Of a DNA stretch of 64,000 nt, positions 1 to 9,471 are shown in pieces. Source of the DNA: Arsukibacterium sp. MJ3 (GTDB lineage Bacteria; Pseudomonadota; Gammaproteobacteria; Enterobacterales; Alteromonadaceae); assembly GCF_000987765.1 (NCBI RefSeq), contig NZ_LAHP01000001.1:265380-329379 (forward strand), given 5' to 3'. Below the pieces are notes generated by a model, which was given only the letters and a program-made list of their open reading frames with translations, was not told the origin of the DNA and did no database searches. The first letter of the stretch is position 1. Each line of letters opens with the position of its first letter. The position numbers and the translations under genes are program-made.

Positions 1-1753
1 GCTAACGCTGCCAGTGGTGTTGTATGCCGCCCTACCTTTTGTTAGTAGTGGCTGGCGCAGTATTAAAGCACGACAGCTTAATATGGATGTACCGGTAAGT
101 CTGGCCATTTATTACACCTTTTTTGCTTCCGCTTATGCCACCGTGATGCAAACCGGCGAAGTTTATTTTGAATCAGTGTGTATGTTTACGTTTTTACTAC
201 AACTGGGTAAGTTTTTTGAATATCGGGCTCGGGCACAAGCACGTGATGCCACCAGTAATTTACTGAAAATTATGCCCGTTACCGCAACCTTGTTGCAGAA
301 TGATCAGCAACATACTGTATCGGCCCGTCGTCTAAGCCCGGGTAACACTATACTCGTAAAACCCGGCGAAACACTGCCTGCAGATGGCGTAGTACTGTCT
401 GGAAATAGTACGGTAGACGAATCAATGCTCACTGGTGAATATACGGCTATTAGTCGCCAACCAGGTGATACGGTGCTGGCCGGCAGTATTAACCACGATG
501 GTTTACTGACTATTACGGTCAGTAGTGCTTTGGCCCATTCCCGCTTAGGGCAAATTATCCAACTGCAACAGCACACCTTACAAACAAAACCGCGGCTAGT
601 CGAAAAAACTGATAAACTGGCTCGTTATTTTGTTGAACGACTGCTGCTCATTGCCGCAGCTACCTTTGCCTTGTGGTATTTCTGGCTTGATCCTGAGCGG
701 GCATTTTGGGTAACCTTATCTGTACTTGTCGCCACCTGCCCCTGTGCGTTAAGCCTGGCGACACCTACCGCTATTACCTGCGCCTTAGCGCAGCTTAACC
801 GCAAAGGGATATTGGTAAAAAATGCGCAGGCCTTGGAAACGCTGCCCGAGCTTAGCCACATTATTTTCGATAAAACCGGAACCTTAACCGAGGGCCGCTT
901 TAGTATTGCCAACATTGAACACCTCACGTCTTTGGCTTCGGTAGCACTTAATGAGTCAGAATTGCTTAATGTGATCGCCAATCTGGAGCAAAGCTCGGAG
1001 CATCCGATCGCCAGAGCATTCAAAGGCTATTTACAACACAGTCTACCGTTAACTAATGTTATTATCAGTGTTGGCCATGGCATCAGTGCAACCTGGCAGG
1101 GACAGCAGCTAAAAGTAGGTAGTGCTGCCTATTGTGAAGTGCCGCTGCACCAGCAGACACGTAATAATAAAGCCAATGTATTTGTATTACTTAACCAGCA
1201 GCTGCTGGCAGCGATTACCCTGGCTGATGTGCTGCGCCCTGGTGCAGCAGAATTAGTTGCCAATTTACAGCTACAGGGCTTTCGGGTTGGTATGTTAACC
1301 GGCGATAGCTCTGGTCAGGCGGCCGAATTAGCTGCACAATTGCAATTGGATTTTATGCAGCAAGATTGCACACCAACCCAAAAGGTTGAGGCCATTAATC
1401 AGCTGGTAGCCAGTGGCCATAAGGTGTTGATGATTGGTGATGGCATTAATGACAGCCCGGGTTTTAATGCGGCACATATCTCTGTTGCAGTAGAATCTGG
1501 TGCTGATTTATCTAAAAATCAGGCTGATGTTGTTATGTTACAACCCGATATCCGTTTACTGGCAACCCTTATCGCCGCTGGCAAACTGGCGGCTAAAGTC
1601 ATTAAACAAAACCTAGCCTGGGCGGTCGGCTATAATCTAATTATTATTCCACTGGCCGTTGCTGGTCTGGTATCACCTTATATTGCGGTACTAGGTATGT
1701 CTTTCAGTTCATTGCTGGTGGTATCAAACTCGCTTAGGCTAATTAAAAAATGA
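1..1753 (+). CDS. ccoI: CcoI/FixI copper-transporting P1B-type ATPase, 5' end outside the window
   Basis: This P-type ATPase exports Cu(I) across the inner membrane for assembly of cbb3 cytochrome oxidase. The frame is open from base 2, so the N-terminal heavy-metal domain and first membrane helices lie outside the window. What is visible includes the actuator-domain TGE loop (STVDESMLTGEY), the CPC metal-binding helix (VATCPCALS), the phosphorylation motif DKTGTLT, and the hinge motif GDGINDSP. The CPC motif and the gene directly following it, ccoS, mark it as the CcoI branch rather than general CopA; this is inferred from context. It overlaps ccoS by ATGA, which suggests translational coupling. 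The ccoNOQP genes would be expected just upstream, outside the window. Confidence 0.93.
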   Translation, partial: LTLPVVLYAALPFVSSGWRSIKARQLNMDVPVSLAIYYTFFASAYATVMQTGEVYFESVCMFTFLLQLGKFFEYRARAQARDATSNLLKIMPVTATLLQNDQQHTVSARRLSPGNTILVKPGETLPADGVVLSGNSTVDESMLTGEYTAISRQPGDTVLAGSINHDGLLTITVSSALAHSRLGQIIQLQQHTLQTKPRLVEKTDKLARYFVERLLLIAAATFALWYFWLDPERAFWVTLSVLVATCPCALSLATPTAITCALAQLNRKGILVKNAQALETLPELSHIIFDKTGTLTEGRFSIANIEHLTSLASVALNESELLNVIANLEQSSEHPIARAFKGYLQHSLPLTNVIISVGHGISATWQGQQLKVGSAAYCEVPLHQQTRNNKANVFVLLNQQLLAAITLADVLRPGAAELVANLQLQGFRVGMLTGDSSGQAAELAAQLQLDFMQQDCTPTQKVEAINQLVASGHKVLMIGDGINDSPGFNAAHISVAVESGADLSKNQADVVMLQPDIRLLATLIAAGKLAAKVIKQNLAWAVGYNLIIIPLAVAGLVSPYIAVLGMSFSSLLVVSNSLRLIKK

Positions 1754-1911
1754 GTATTATTTACGTCCTAATTCCTATTGCCATTTTATTTGTGATGCTT
1801 GGTTTGGCCATTTTTTTCTGGGCCGTTCGTAGCAAACAATTTGAAGATCTTGATAAAGAAGGTTTTAGCATTTTGTTTGACGAAGATAATCAAGATAAGC
1901 CCGATAAATGA
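1750..1911 (+). CDS. ccoS: CcoS, small cbb3-oxidase maturation protein
   Basis: This 53-residue protein has one N-terminal membrane helix (IIYVLIPIAILFVMLGLAIFF) followed by W-x-V-x-S-x-Q-F-x-D-L, the signature of CcoS. It ends in a short acidic tail. CcoS is needed for heme and copper insertion into cbb3 oxidase together with CcoI. Its start overlaps the ccoI stop and its own stop overlaps the next start (ATGA at both ends), so the three genes are translationally coupled. Confidence 0.92.
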   Translation: MSIIYVLIPIAILFVMLGLAIFFWAVRSKQFEDLDKEGFSILFDEDNQDKPDK

Positions 1912-2582
1912 GTGCTGACTTACTGGCGGCGCTACTGATTGGTTTTCTTGGTAGTAGCCATTGCATTGTGATGTGCGGTGGCATTGTTGCCGCATTACAA
2001 CTGTCGTTACCCGATCGCAGTGTTGCCTGGAAACTGTGTATGCAATTGCTGCTAAGTCTGGGACGATTAACCACGTATGCATTGCTTGGGGCGCTGGTCG
2101 GTTATTTTGGGGTGCAAGCCATGGCATTGGCGGGTATATCTTTACTGTGGTTACGCTTATTTGCCGGCATATTGCTGCTAATGATGGCACTGTATATCGC
2201 CAGGCTTTGGTTTGGCCTTACCGCACTTGAGCGCGGTGGTCAGCGTTTATGGTCAGTGGTTAGACCGTTAAGTCAAAAAGTAATGCCGCTTAATAGTCTG
2301 CCTAAAGCCTATATGTATGGTTTATGCTGGGGTTGGCTGCCTTGTGGTCTGGTTTACTCCACGTTAGGTTGGAGCTTAGCCAGTGGCAGTGCCAGCCAAG
2401 GGGCACTCATTATGTTGTTTTTTGGTTTAGGTACCCTGCCCGCTATTATCAGTTTTGGCAGCTTAGCCAACAGCTTAAGTAAGCTTAAAAACCTGCCGGC
2501 AGTTCGTTATAGTGCTGCCAGCATCTTAGCTATTTATGGTGTTTATACGATATACCTTGCTTTACAAAGACTTGTTTTTTAA
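1908..2582 (+). CDS. TauE/SafE-family (DsbD-like) membrane protein of the cco operon
   Basis: This 224-residue polytopic protein has about six membrane helices. The N-terminal GFLGSSHCIVMCGGIV segment (Cys in each of two conserved positions) and the later GLCWGWLPCGLVYS segment are hallmarks of the 'sulfite exporter TauE/SafE / cytochrome c biogenesis transmembrane' family. That family sits between ccoS and fnr in many Alteromonadales. The paired SHC-xx-MCGG and LPCGLVY motifs suggest metal or thiol handling. A role in copper supply to cbb3 oxidase is likely from its position but not proven. It overlaps ccoS by 4 bp and lies 40 bp before the FNR-type regulator. Confidence 0.85.
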   Translation: MSADLLAALLIGFLGSSHCIVMCGGIVAALQLSLPDRSVAWKLCMQLLLSLGRLTTYALLGALVGYFGVQAMALAGISLLWLRLFAGILLLMMALYIARLWFGLTALERGGQRLWSVVRPLSQKVMPLNSLPKAYMYGLCWGWLPCGLVYSTLGWSLASGSASQGALIMLFFGLGTLPAIISFGSLANSLSKLKNLPAVRYSAASILAIYGVYTIYLALQRLVF

Positions 2583-2622
2583 GCTCTATCAGTAATTACC
2601 GGGACAATAGAGGATCGTAACC

Positions 2623-3327
2623 ATGCAACGCTCAGTGATTAACTGCCAGGATTGCGGCTTTAGCCAGTTATGCTTACCTTTTTCATTAAATGAGCAGGAA
2701 CTTAGCCGGCTCGATGACATTATTCAACGTAAAAAACCACTGCATAAAGGTGATATGTTATTTGAAAGCGCCATGCCGTTAAAAGCGTTGTTTGCTATTC
2801 GGACAGGCTCATTTAAAACTTTCACTCTTACCGAGCAAGGTGAGCAACAAATCACTGGTTTTCATTTGCCAGGAGACGTAATCGGCTTCGATGCCATTAA
2901 TACCGAACACCATAACAGTTATGCCGAAGCGCTGGAAACCGGTATGGTGTGTGAAATACCTTATGCCAATCTCGAGTCGTTACTTGACCAATTACCAAAA
3001 CTACGACAGCAAATGATGCGTCTGATGAGCCAGGACATTCAGGCAGATCAGCAAATGTTGTTATTATTGAATCGAAAGACTGCTGAGCAAAAATTGGCAA
3101 CATTCTTAAATCATCTGGCTCAGCGGTTTGGTAGCCGGGGCTTTTCTGATAAAGCCTTTCGACTATCAATGACCCGCAGTGATATTGGTAACTATCTTGG
3201 TTTAACGGTAGAAACTATTAGTCGGTTATTAAGTAAACTGCATAAAGAACAGCTGATCAACGTCGATGGCAAACTTATCAGCATCACTAATCCGGCAGTG
3301 TTGCAACAAATAGCCGGCAATTGCTAA
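2623..3327 (+). CDS. fnr: FNR/EtrA oxygen-sensing transcription regulator
   Basis: This CRP/FNR-family regulator of 234 residues controls the aerobic/anaerobic switch. Three N-terminal cysteines (C8, C11, C17) in a C-x2-C-x5-C pattern plus a later Cys in GMVCEIP (about residue 109) match the four ligands of the FNR [4Fe-4S] cluster. A cAMP-type effector domain and dimer helix follow. The C-terminal helix-turn-helix contains [10 protein letters not shown], whose E-x2-S-R reads the TTGAT half-site. The family usually runs about 240-250 residues, so the protein appears complete. It follows the cco maturation genes, which in this clade are often under FNR control. Confidence 0.93.
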   Translation: MQRSVINCQDCGFSQLCLPFSLNEQELSRLDDIIQRKKPLHKGDMLFESAMPLKALFAIRTGSFKTFTLTEQGEQQITGFHLPGDVIGFDAINTEHHNSYAEALETGMVCEIPYANLESLLDQLPKLRQQMMRLMSQDIQADQQMLLLLNRKTAEQKLATFLNHLAQRFGSRGFSDKAFRLSMTRSDIGNYLGLTVETISRLLSKLHKEQLINVDGKLISITNPAVLQQIAGNC

Positions 3328-3332
3328 TTTTA

Positions 3333-3346
3333 TTGATGTAGCACAA
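3333..3346 (+). promoter_or_regulatory. Candidate FNR box upstream of uspE
   Basis: TTGATgtagCACAA matches the FNR consensus TTGAT-N4-ATCAA fully in the left half and in three of five bases (CACAA) in the right half. It lies about 80 bp before the uspE start, just after the fnr stop. The match is partial, so this is a suggestion; uspE genes adjacent to fnr are commonly anaerobically induced. Confidence 0.4.
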
Positions 3347-3425
3347 ACAGAGACCTCACAGTTTTTTTATTGACTATACTTTTTCCTGCTACAGTTAACA
3401 TAAGAAAATAAACAGGGAGTGTGAT

Positions 3426-4358
3426 ATGGCAATGTTCAGTAATGTGTTAGTAGTGTTAGACCCAACTGTTGACCAGCAAAAAGCCTTAAATCGGGCACTG
3501 GAATTAGCACGAAAACAACCGTGTAAATTAACCGCATTTTTGTCGATTTACGACTTTTCTTATGAGATGACCACGATGTTATCCGGTGATGAGCGTGAAT
3601 CGATGCGCCAGGCAGTGATCCATGACCGCGAGCTATGGGTTAGTGAGCTCATCAGTGATGCCAGATACCAAGGGATCGATATTGAATTAAAAGTGGTGTG
3701 GCATAACCGGCCATTCGAAGCCATTGTGCACGCCGTATTAGAACATGGCTATGATTTAGTCATCAAAGGCACGCACAACCACGATATTTTAAAATCGATG
3801 ATTTTCACTCCGACAGACTGGCATATTTTACGCAAATGCCCCTGCGCCGTATTACTGGTAAAAGAACATGAATGGCCGGATAACGGTAACATTATTGCCG
3901 CGGTCAATGCTGGTAGCGAGCAAGAGCATCATCAATCGTTGAATCAGCGCGTTATTACTACTGCAACAGCAATGGCTGAAGTACTTAAAGGTCAGGTCCA
4001 TCTGGTAAATGCCTTTCCGGGAACACCAGTAAATATTGCCATTGAAATTCCGGAATTTAATCCACAACAATACAACAGTGCCATGCGCGACCATCACGAA
4101 AACGCTGTCGAGCAGCTGGCCAAACAATTTGAAATGACAGAACAACATACTCACGTACTCGAGGGTATGCCGGAAGATATTATTCCACTTTTAGCTACAG
4201 AATTGGATGCTGAAATGGTAGTTATTGGTACCATTGGCCGCACCGGCCTTTCTGCCGCCATTATTGGTAACACGGCAGAGCATCTTATTGATCAGCTCGA
4301 TTGCGATGTATTGGCATTAAAACCAGCAAATTTTGTCTGTCCACTGGCAAAAAGCTGA
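3426..4358 (+). CDS. uspE: UspE, tandem universal stress protein
   Basis: This 310-residue protein is made of two Usp domains (about 1-150 and 155-300), the architecture of UspE. The second half ends in VVIGTIGRTGLSAAIIGNTAEHLI, close to the G-x2-G-x9-G-S/N-T nucleotide-binding signature; the first half carries the weaker LVIKGTHNH equivalent. It acts in the cytoplasm in stress and motility control. A GGGAG ribosome site stands 5-8 bases before the ATG. It lies just downstream of fnr, a conserved neighbourhood in gammaproteobacteria, and is followed by a clear terminator. Confidence 0.9.
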   Translation: MAMFSNVLVVLDPTVDQQKALNRALELARKQPCKLTAFLSIYDFSYEMTTMLSGDERESMRQAVIHDRELWVSELISDARYQGIDIELKVVWHNRPFEAIVHAVLEHGYDLVIKGTHNHDILKSMIFTPTDWHILRKCPCAVLLVKEHEWPDNGNIIAAVNAGSEQEHHQSLNQRVITTATAMAEVLKGQVHLVNAFPGTPVNIAIEIPEFNPQQYNSAMRDHHENAVEQLAKQFEMTEQHTHVLEGMPEDIIPLLATELDAEMVVIGTIGRTGLSAAIIGNTAEHLIDQLDCDVLALKPANFVCPLAKS

Positions 4359-4383
4359 TATATCGGTGATCCACACTATAGTA

Positions 4384-4418
4384 ATGGCGCACTCTTGGTT
4401 ATAATGTGCGCCATTTTT
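4384..4418 (+). terminator. Rho-independent terminator after uspE
   Basis: A 9-bp stem ATGGCGCAC / GTGCGCCAT with a 13-base loop is followed by TTTTTCT. It lies between uspE and ttcA and would end the uspE transcript. Confidence 0.8.
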
Positions 4419-4437
4419 CTGTAGAGTTTTAATCGTT

Positions 4438-5400
4438 ATGTCTCACGCCGCGCAAGCAAAAGCACAGTACAATTTAAACAAACTGCATAAACGGCTGCGC
4501 CGTGGTGTTGGTCAAGCCATTAGTGATTTTGGCATGATTAGCGAAGGTGACAAAGTTATGGTGTGTTTGTCTGGCGGTAAAGACTCTTATACCATGTTGG
4601 ATATTCTGCTGAACCTACAGCAAGCGGCCCCGGTTAACTTCAGCATTATTGCCGTTAATTTAGACCAAAAGCAGCCTGGTTTTCCGGCTGAAGTGTTACC
4701 CAACTATTTAAACGGCATTGGCGTAGACTATCGAATTGTCACCGAAGATACCTATAGCATAGTTAAAGAAAAAGTACCTGAGGGTAAAACTACCTGCTCG
4801 CTCTGCTCGCGTTTGCGCCGAGGTATTTTGTATCGTACCGCCAAAGAATTAGGTGCCACCAAGATTGCTCTGGGGCACCATCGTGATGACATGTTAGAAA
4901 CGTTGTTTTTAAACATGTTTTACGGCGGTAAATTGAAATCAATGCCACCTAAACTGATCAGTGACAATGGTGAGCATATCGTTATCCGGCCATTAGCATA
5001 TTGCAAAGAAAAAGACATTGAGAAGTACGCTCAGGCCCGTCAATTCCCCATTATTCCCTGTAACTTGTGTGGCTCGCAGGATGGCTTACAGCGACAGGTA
5101 ATTAAAGACATGCTGCAAGATTGGGATAAACGCTTTCCCGGACGCATTGAAACCATGTTTCAGGCCATGCAAAACGTAGTGCCATCTCATTTAGCCGATA
5201 AAAATTTATTTGATTTTGCTGCTATATCAAAAGATAGCCATAACCTAGTTGAAGGCGACACCGCCTTCGATCCTATTACCGTACCCACTATACCCGTAGG
5301 CTTTACTGACGATGCTGAAACAGATTTAGACAACATAACGGACAGGCATCGGCAAAGCGAGTTAAAGCAAAATGAATTAAAAATAGTGCAGTTAGGCTGA
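4438..5400 (+). CDS. ttcA: TtcA, tRNA 2-thiocytidine(32) synthetase
   Basis: This PP-loop ATPase thiolates cytidine 32 of some tRNAs using an Fe-S cluster. The PP-loop SGGKDS is at residues 45-50. Two C-x2-C pairs (C120/C123 in [11 protein letters not shown]208/C211 in CNLCGSQ) give the TtcA cluster ligands. The length of 320 residues fits the family (about 310). The C-terminal 40 residues are hydrophilic and Glu/Lys-rich. It is in its own transcription unit after the uspE terminator, and its 3' end faces the bax-like gene. Confidence 0.95.
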   Translation: MSHAAQAKAQYNLNKLHKRLRRGVGQAISDFGMISEGDKVMVCLSGGKDSYTMLDILLNLQQAAPVNFSIIAVNLDQKQPGFPAEVLPNYLNGIGVDYRIVTEDTYSIVKEKVPEGKTTCSLCSRLRRGILYRTAKELGATKIALGHHRDDMLETLFLNMFYGGKLKSMPPKLISDNGEHIVIRPLAYCKEKDIEKYAQARQFPIIPCNLCGSQDGLQRQVIKDMLQDWDKRFPGRIETMFQAMQNVVPSHLADKNLFDFAAISKDSHNLVEGDTAFDPITVPTIPVGFTDDAETDLDNITDRHRQSELKQNELKIVQLG

Positions 5401-5425
5401 CAACACCACTTGCCTTACAGCAATA

Positions 5426-6286
5426 TTACTCTTCCAGGAAACGACGGTTAAAGCGGATCATATCGCTTATTTCAACTATGTACTCCTCACCACGTTCTGA
5501 ATAGCGGCCCAAACCGGCCGCCAGCACTTCACCGCGAAGTGGTTTACGCTCGGCCCGCAACGTCGAGCGAATGTCTCTTAGCTCATCATAGGTATGAAAC
5601 GTATTCAGGTTATAAAAGTAGCTGCGAATACTTTGTGCCGGATTATCAAATTTTGCCACTTCATGCGTTTTCTCTTCACCACGACTTAGTGGCACCAGGC
5701 CACAACCTTCCCGAAAACACCACTGACCAAAGAAATTATAGCCTTCGACCGCAAACCGGCTGGTTCCCCAGGCAGACTCATTCGCTGCCTGCATTAACAC
5801 TAAACTTGCCGGTAAAATATCTACTCGCTTAAGTAACTCATTCAGCATTTGTGGATCTGATTCGGCCACATCCATTCGAAATTCATCGTACAGGCTATAT
5901 AAAAAAGCATATTCATTGATATTAAGACGTTGATTTTTTCTTTTTTTTTCAGCTAATTCTAATAACTGTTGTCGTAAATAACGTAAACGGCTGTTTTCAC
6001 GCTGCACATGCGGTCGTAAGTAATTAAAAAAAGCCCGTTTTTTAGCGTTAGTATTGCTGATGGCATTAAAGTCAGGTAGCGGAATAAACGCAATTGCCGG
6101 CTCAGTATACGCCAGCCGCTCCAGTACTTTTTTCTGATCTGCCTGATTTAGCACGGCTATCCGACTAGGCCTTTGCCACTCATCCAGTGAATCTTGCTCA
6201 GGTACCGGCTGCAAGCCAACAAAAGGGCTCAGTGCCGCTGAAGCAACCAGTAACCATGCCATAAGTGTTAAAGTACGTCTTATCAA
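5426..6286 (-). CDS. Bax-family glucosaminidase-domain protein
   Basis: This 286-residue exported protein belongs to the Bax / mannosyl-glycoprotein endo-beta-N-acetylglucosaminidase-like family. The N-terminus is a signal anchor (RRTLTLMAWLLVASAALS). The C-terminal catalytic half contains QAANESAWGTSRFAVEGYNFFGQWC, in which Glu of NESAWGTSRFA is the expected acid residue, and then VAKFDNPAQSIRSYFYNLN and the closing YSERGEEYIVEISDMI. It should cleave peptidoglycan glycan strands in the periplasm. It is convergent with ttcA and divergent from alaA across a 257-bp AT-rich gap. Confidence 0.88.
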   Translation of the reverse strand: MIRRTLTLMAWLLVASAALSPFVGLQPVPEQDSLDEWQRPSRIAVLNQADQKKVLERLAYTEPAIAFIPLPDFNAISNTNAKKRAFFNYLRPHVQRENSRLRYLRQQLLELAEKKRKNQRLNINEYAFLYSLYDEFRMDVAESDPQMLNELLKRVDILPASLVLMQAANESAWGTSRFAVEGYNFFGQWCFREGCGLVPLSRGEEKTHEVAKFDNPAQSIRSYFYNLNTFHTYDELRDIRSTLRAERKPLRGEVLAAGLGRYSERGEEYIVEISDMIRFNRRFLEE

Positions 6287-6543
6287 AAAATCACCACTCT
6301 ATTCTGCAGTATTTCCAGCCACGACTTGCAACATAACCGATTACTGACTGACGATATCAATGACCATTTTAGCCTTTGCGAGCCTTAGATTGAACTAAAA
6401 AATTTTTAGACGTTTATTTTTTAGGTTTTTTGCCAACATTATTGAACACTGCATTGCAAATCAGGCGCGGGTATGTAACATACTACACTTTGCTTTTAGC
6501 TATCTGGATGGATATCATTTTAGGGGGCAACACTGATTACACT

Positions 6544-7758
6544 ATGAAACCAATTGAACGCTCAACCAAGCTCGATGGAGTATGTTACGACATTCGCGGC
6601 CCTGTGGCTCAGGAAGCAAAAAGAATGGAAGAAGAAGGCCACCGTATTCTTAAACTGAATATTGGTAACCCAGCGCCTTTTGGCTTTGAAGCACCAGACG
6701 AAATTCTAAAGCATGTGATCCATAACCTGCCAACTTCCCAAGGTTATTCCGATTCGCAAGGTATTTATCCTGCCAGAGTAGCCGTGGCTCAATATTACCA
6801 GCAACGCGGTATTTTAGGGGCTGATGCCGATGATGTGTACATTGGCAATGGCGTGTCCGAGCTAATTTTAATGTCATTACAAGCATTATTGAACAATGAC
6901 GATGAAGTACTGGTGCCCTCCCCCGACTATCCGTTATGGACTGCGGCGGTTAATTTAACCGGTGGCAAAGCACGGCATTATCGCTGTGATGAGCAGCAAG
7001 ACTGGTATCCGGATCTGGCGGATATTAAAAGCAAAATTAATAAAAAAACCAAAGCTATCGTGCTGATAAATCCGAACAACCCCACCGGCGCCGTGTATAA
7101 CAAAGCCTTTTTGCTTGAACTACTAAACATTGCCCGCGAACATCGCCTGGTGGTGCTCAGTGACGAGATTTATGACAAAGTATTGTACGACGGTACCGAG
7201 CATGTCAGTACTGCTTCCTTAGCGGACGACTTAATTATGCTCACCTTTGGCGGCTTATCCAAGAACTACCGGATCGCCGGTTTTCGGGTGGGCTGGCTGT
7301 TTATTTCCGGTGCAAAAAATCTGGCGCGACATTATATTGAAGGCCTCAATGTTTTAGCCTCAATGCGGCTATGTGCCAACGTGCCGTGCCAGCACGCCGT
7401 GCAAACCGCCTTAGGTGGTTACCAAAGTATTAATGAACTGGTCGTGCCTGGGGGGCGTTTATACGAGCAAATGGATTTAGCCCATAAGCTGGTTACTGAA
7501 ATTGATGGTATTAGCTGTATGCGTCCTAAAGGCGCAATGTATTTATTTCCCAAAATTGATCTTAAGAAATTTCGTATTAAAGACGATGAGTTATTTGTGC
7601 TGGATTTTTTGCGCCAGCACAAAGTATTGCTGGTGCATGGTCGTGCCTTTAACTGGCCCGAGCCCGATCACTTTCGTATTGTGTTTTTACCACATAAAGA
7701 ACAATTGGCAGCGGCCATTGGTAAGTTGGCGCAGTTTTTACAGGGTTACCGCCAATAA
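6544..7758 (+). CDS. alaA: AlaA-type alanine/pyruvate aminotransferase
   Basis: This fold-type I PLP aminotransferase makes alanine from pyruvate and glutamate. The chosen ATG gives 404 residues beginning MKPIERSTKLDGVCYDIRGP, matching the AlaA (YfbQ) N-terminus. The open frame extends 38 codons upstream to 6430, but that part looks non-coding. Motifs are NPNNPTG (176-182), SDEIYDKVLYD, and GGLSKNYRIAGFR with the PLP lysine at 240. A strong AGGGGG lies unusually far upstream (16 bases before the ATG), so the exact start is not certain. A terminator follows directly. Confidence 0.92.
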   Translation: MKPIERSTKLDGVCYDIRGPVAQEAKRMEEEGHRILKLNIGNPAPFGFEAPDEILKHVIHNLPTSQGYSDSQGIYPARVAVAQYYQQRGILGADADDVYIGNGVSELILMSLQALLNNDDEVLVPSPDYPLWTAAVNLTGGKARHYRCDEQQDWYPDLADIKSKINKKTKAIVLINPNNPTGAVYNKAFLLELLNIAREHRLVVLSDEIYDKVLYDGTEHVSTASLADDLIMLTFGGLSKNYRIAGFRVGWLFISGAKNLARHYIEGLNVLASMRLCANVPCQHAVQTALGGYQSINELVVPGGRLYEQMDLAHKLVTEIDGISCMRPKGAMYLFPKIDLKKFRIKDDELFVLDFLRQHKVLLVHGRAFNWPEPDHFRIVFLPHKEQLAAAIGKLAQFLQGYRQ

Positions 7759-7770
7759 CCTTACTTACTA

Positions 7771-7797
7771 AAAGGCAGCCTGGCTGCCTTTCTATTT
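7771..7797 (+). terminator. Rho-independent terminator after alaA
   Basis: The stem AAAGGCAG/CTGCCTTT with a short CCTGG loop is followed by a T-rich run (TCTATTTTT). It overlaps the last bases of the small minus-strand gene ending at 7792. Confidence 0.8.
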
Positions 7798-7998
7798 TTC
7801 ATTGCGGCAATCTTCACCTGTCACTTCAAATTCAACGGTAGTATGACTGAGCTGATTAGGGGCCAGCACTGCGGCAATCTGCTGTTTATACAGCAACTGT
7901 ACTTCCGGTTGCGGTGGTGTAGTAATTTCAACATGCATATAATTTCTTGTTTCTGTTGTCATTTCGCAGTAATCTTGCATCATTATATGGACGTCCAT
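7792..7998 (-). CDS. Small protein of unknown function
   Basis: I do not recognise this 68-residue soluble protein. The start chosen is the ATG of MDVHIMMQDY, preceded by a weak AGG; the frame is open to 8064, which would overlap the symporter start. The segment MHVEITTPPQPEVQLLYKQQIAAVLAPNQLSHTTVEFEVTG looks like a folded beta-alpha-beta unit with ordinary composition, which favours a real gene. It is divergent from the AGCS symporter gene, with less than 20 bp between the two starts. Confidence 0.5.
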   Translation of the reverse strand: MDVHIMMQDYCEMTTETRNYMHVEITTPPQPEVQLLYKQQIAAVLAPNQLSHTTVEFEVTGEDCRNEK

Positions 7999-8015
7999 AC
8001 TGCTGAACCTAATTA

Positions 8016-9407
8016 ATGACTGCTGATTTCTCATTTCAACACGCTTTTGAAAGCATGACCACACAGCTGGCTGCCGTGGTTTTTTTTGCCTTTGACATTA
8101 ATGGCGTTGCCATTCCTATGGTGCTGATTTGGCTAATCAGCGGTGCGCTGGTTTTTACCTGTTACCTTGGTTTTATTAATGTGCGCGGTTTTGGTCATGC
8201 CATTCGCTTACTGAAAAACACTAAACCCAATACTGAAAAAGGTGAAATAACCCCGTTTCAAGCGTTAAGTACTGCTTTATCAGGTACTGTTGGCACCGGT
8301 AATATTGCCGGAGTAGCTATTGCTATTAGCCTGGGTGGGCCTGGCGCCACCTTCTGGATGATAATTGCTGGCGTATTGGGTATGTCAACCAAGTTTGTTG
8401 AATGTACGCTGGCGGTAAAATATCGGCAAATCAACGCTGATGGCAGCGTGTCGGGCGGCCCGATGTACTATATTAAAGTCGCGCTAGACAAATTTAACAT
8501 GCCATTAACTGGCAGTTTTTTAGCGGTCGCGTTTTCCGTGTTTGTTATTTTTGGTGCCGCAGGCTTTGTCCATGTTAACCAGGGGTTTGTTCAGGTTAAA
8601 ACGGTAACCGGCTTTGAAAATGCCTGGTTGTTCGGCGCAATATACGCCTTGCTGGTCGGTGCCGTCATTATCGGCGGATTAAAAAGTATTGCCAGAGTGA
8701 CCAGTAAATTAGTGCCGTTAATGTGTGGTATTTATCTTATTGCGTCACTCATTGTTATTTTTACCCACGCCAGTGCTGTTCCAGCGGCCCTGTGGCTAAT
8801 CGTTCAGGGAGCGTTTACTCCGGAAGCCGGCTACGGCGGTTTTATTGGCGTACTTATTCAGGGTTTTCGACGAGCAGCCTACTCCAACGAGGCCGGTATT
8901 GGTTCATCTCCTATTGCTCACGCTGCGGCAAAAACCAAAGATCCGGTTAGCCAGGGGTTTGTTGGCTTACTCGAGCCCTTTATTGATACCGTAATCATTT
9001 GCACCATTACTGCCTTGGTTATTATACTAACCGGCGCCTATCAAACACCTGGCCTGGACGGTGTACAAATTACCTCCGGTGCTTTTGCTTCGGTGTTTAG
9101 CTGGTTTCCATGGGTACTCATGGTAGCCTTGTTGTTGTTTGGTTTTTCTACGGTAATTAGCTGGTCATATTATGGTTTAACAGGCTGGCGTTATCTGGTT
9201 GGCCAGGATAAGCGCTTAACTCAGTTATATAAGGTGTTCTTTTGTCTGATTGTTTCTATTGGTGCTGTGCCTAACGTTATGGCAGTTTTTGACTTTATTG
9301 ACTCTATGATTTTCTTAATGGCGGTGCCAAATATTCTGGCGTTGTATCTGTTGTTGCCAGAAGTAAAGGCCGACCTAAAAGCGTATTGGCAAAAACTACC
9401 CCGCTAG
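8016..9407 (+). CDS. AGCS-family sodium:alanine symporter
   Basis: This inner-membrane carrier of 463 residues with about 10-11 helices takes up alanine or glycine with Na+. Family motifs visible are GEITPFQALSTALSGTVGTGNIAGVA, GGPGATFWM, GGPMYYI, and RRAAYSNEAGIGSSPIAHAAAKT. The length fits the family (about 450-500). The start at 8016 has no clear ribosome site; a second ATG 39 bp downstream is possible. It lies close to alaA, which makes alanine, although a terminator separates them. Confidence 0.92.
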   Translation: MTADFSFQHAFESMTTQLAAVVFFAFDINGVAIPMVLIWLISGALVFTCYLGFINVRGFGHAIRLLKNTKPNTEKGEITPFQALSTALSGTVGTGNIAGVAIAISLGGPGATFWMIIAGVLGMSTKFVECTLAVKYRQINADGSVSGGPMYYIKVALDKFNMPLTGSFLAVAFSVFVIFGAAGFVHVNQGFVQVKTVTGFENAWLFGAIYALLVGAVIIGGLKSIARVTSKLVPLMCGIYLIASLIVIFTHASAVPAALWLIVQGAFTPEAGYGGFIGVLIQGFRRAAYSNEAGIGSSPIAHAAAKTKDPVSQGFVGLLEPFIDTVIICTITALVIILTGAYQTPGLDGVQITSGAFASVFSWFPWVLMVALLLFGFSTVISWSYYGLTGWRYLVGQDKRLTQLYKVFFCLIVSIGAVPNVMAVFDFIDSMIFLMAVPNILALYLLLPEVKADLKAYWQKLPR

Positions 9408-9471
9408 CGGTTTATTGCCCTATAAGTTTTCGTCAGCCACTAATGGCGTGCAATGTACTTAAGGCTGTTGA

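Noticed and set aside
6430..6543. 38 extra codons upstream of the alaA start
   Set aside because: The AlaA family begins at the internal ATG (MKPIERSTKLDG); the upstream residues do not look like protein and overlap the promoter region.
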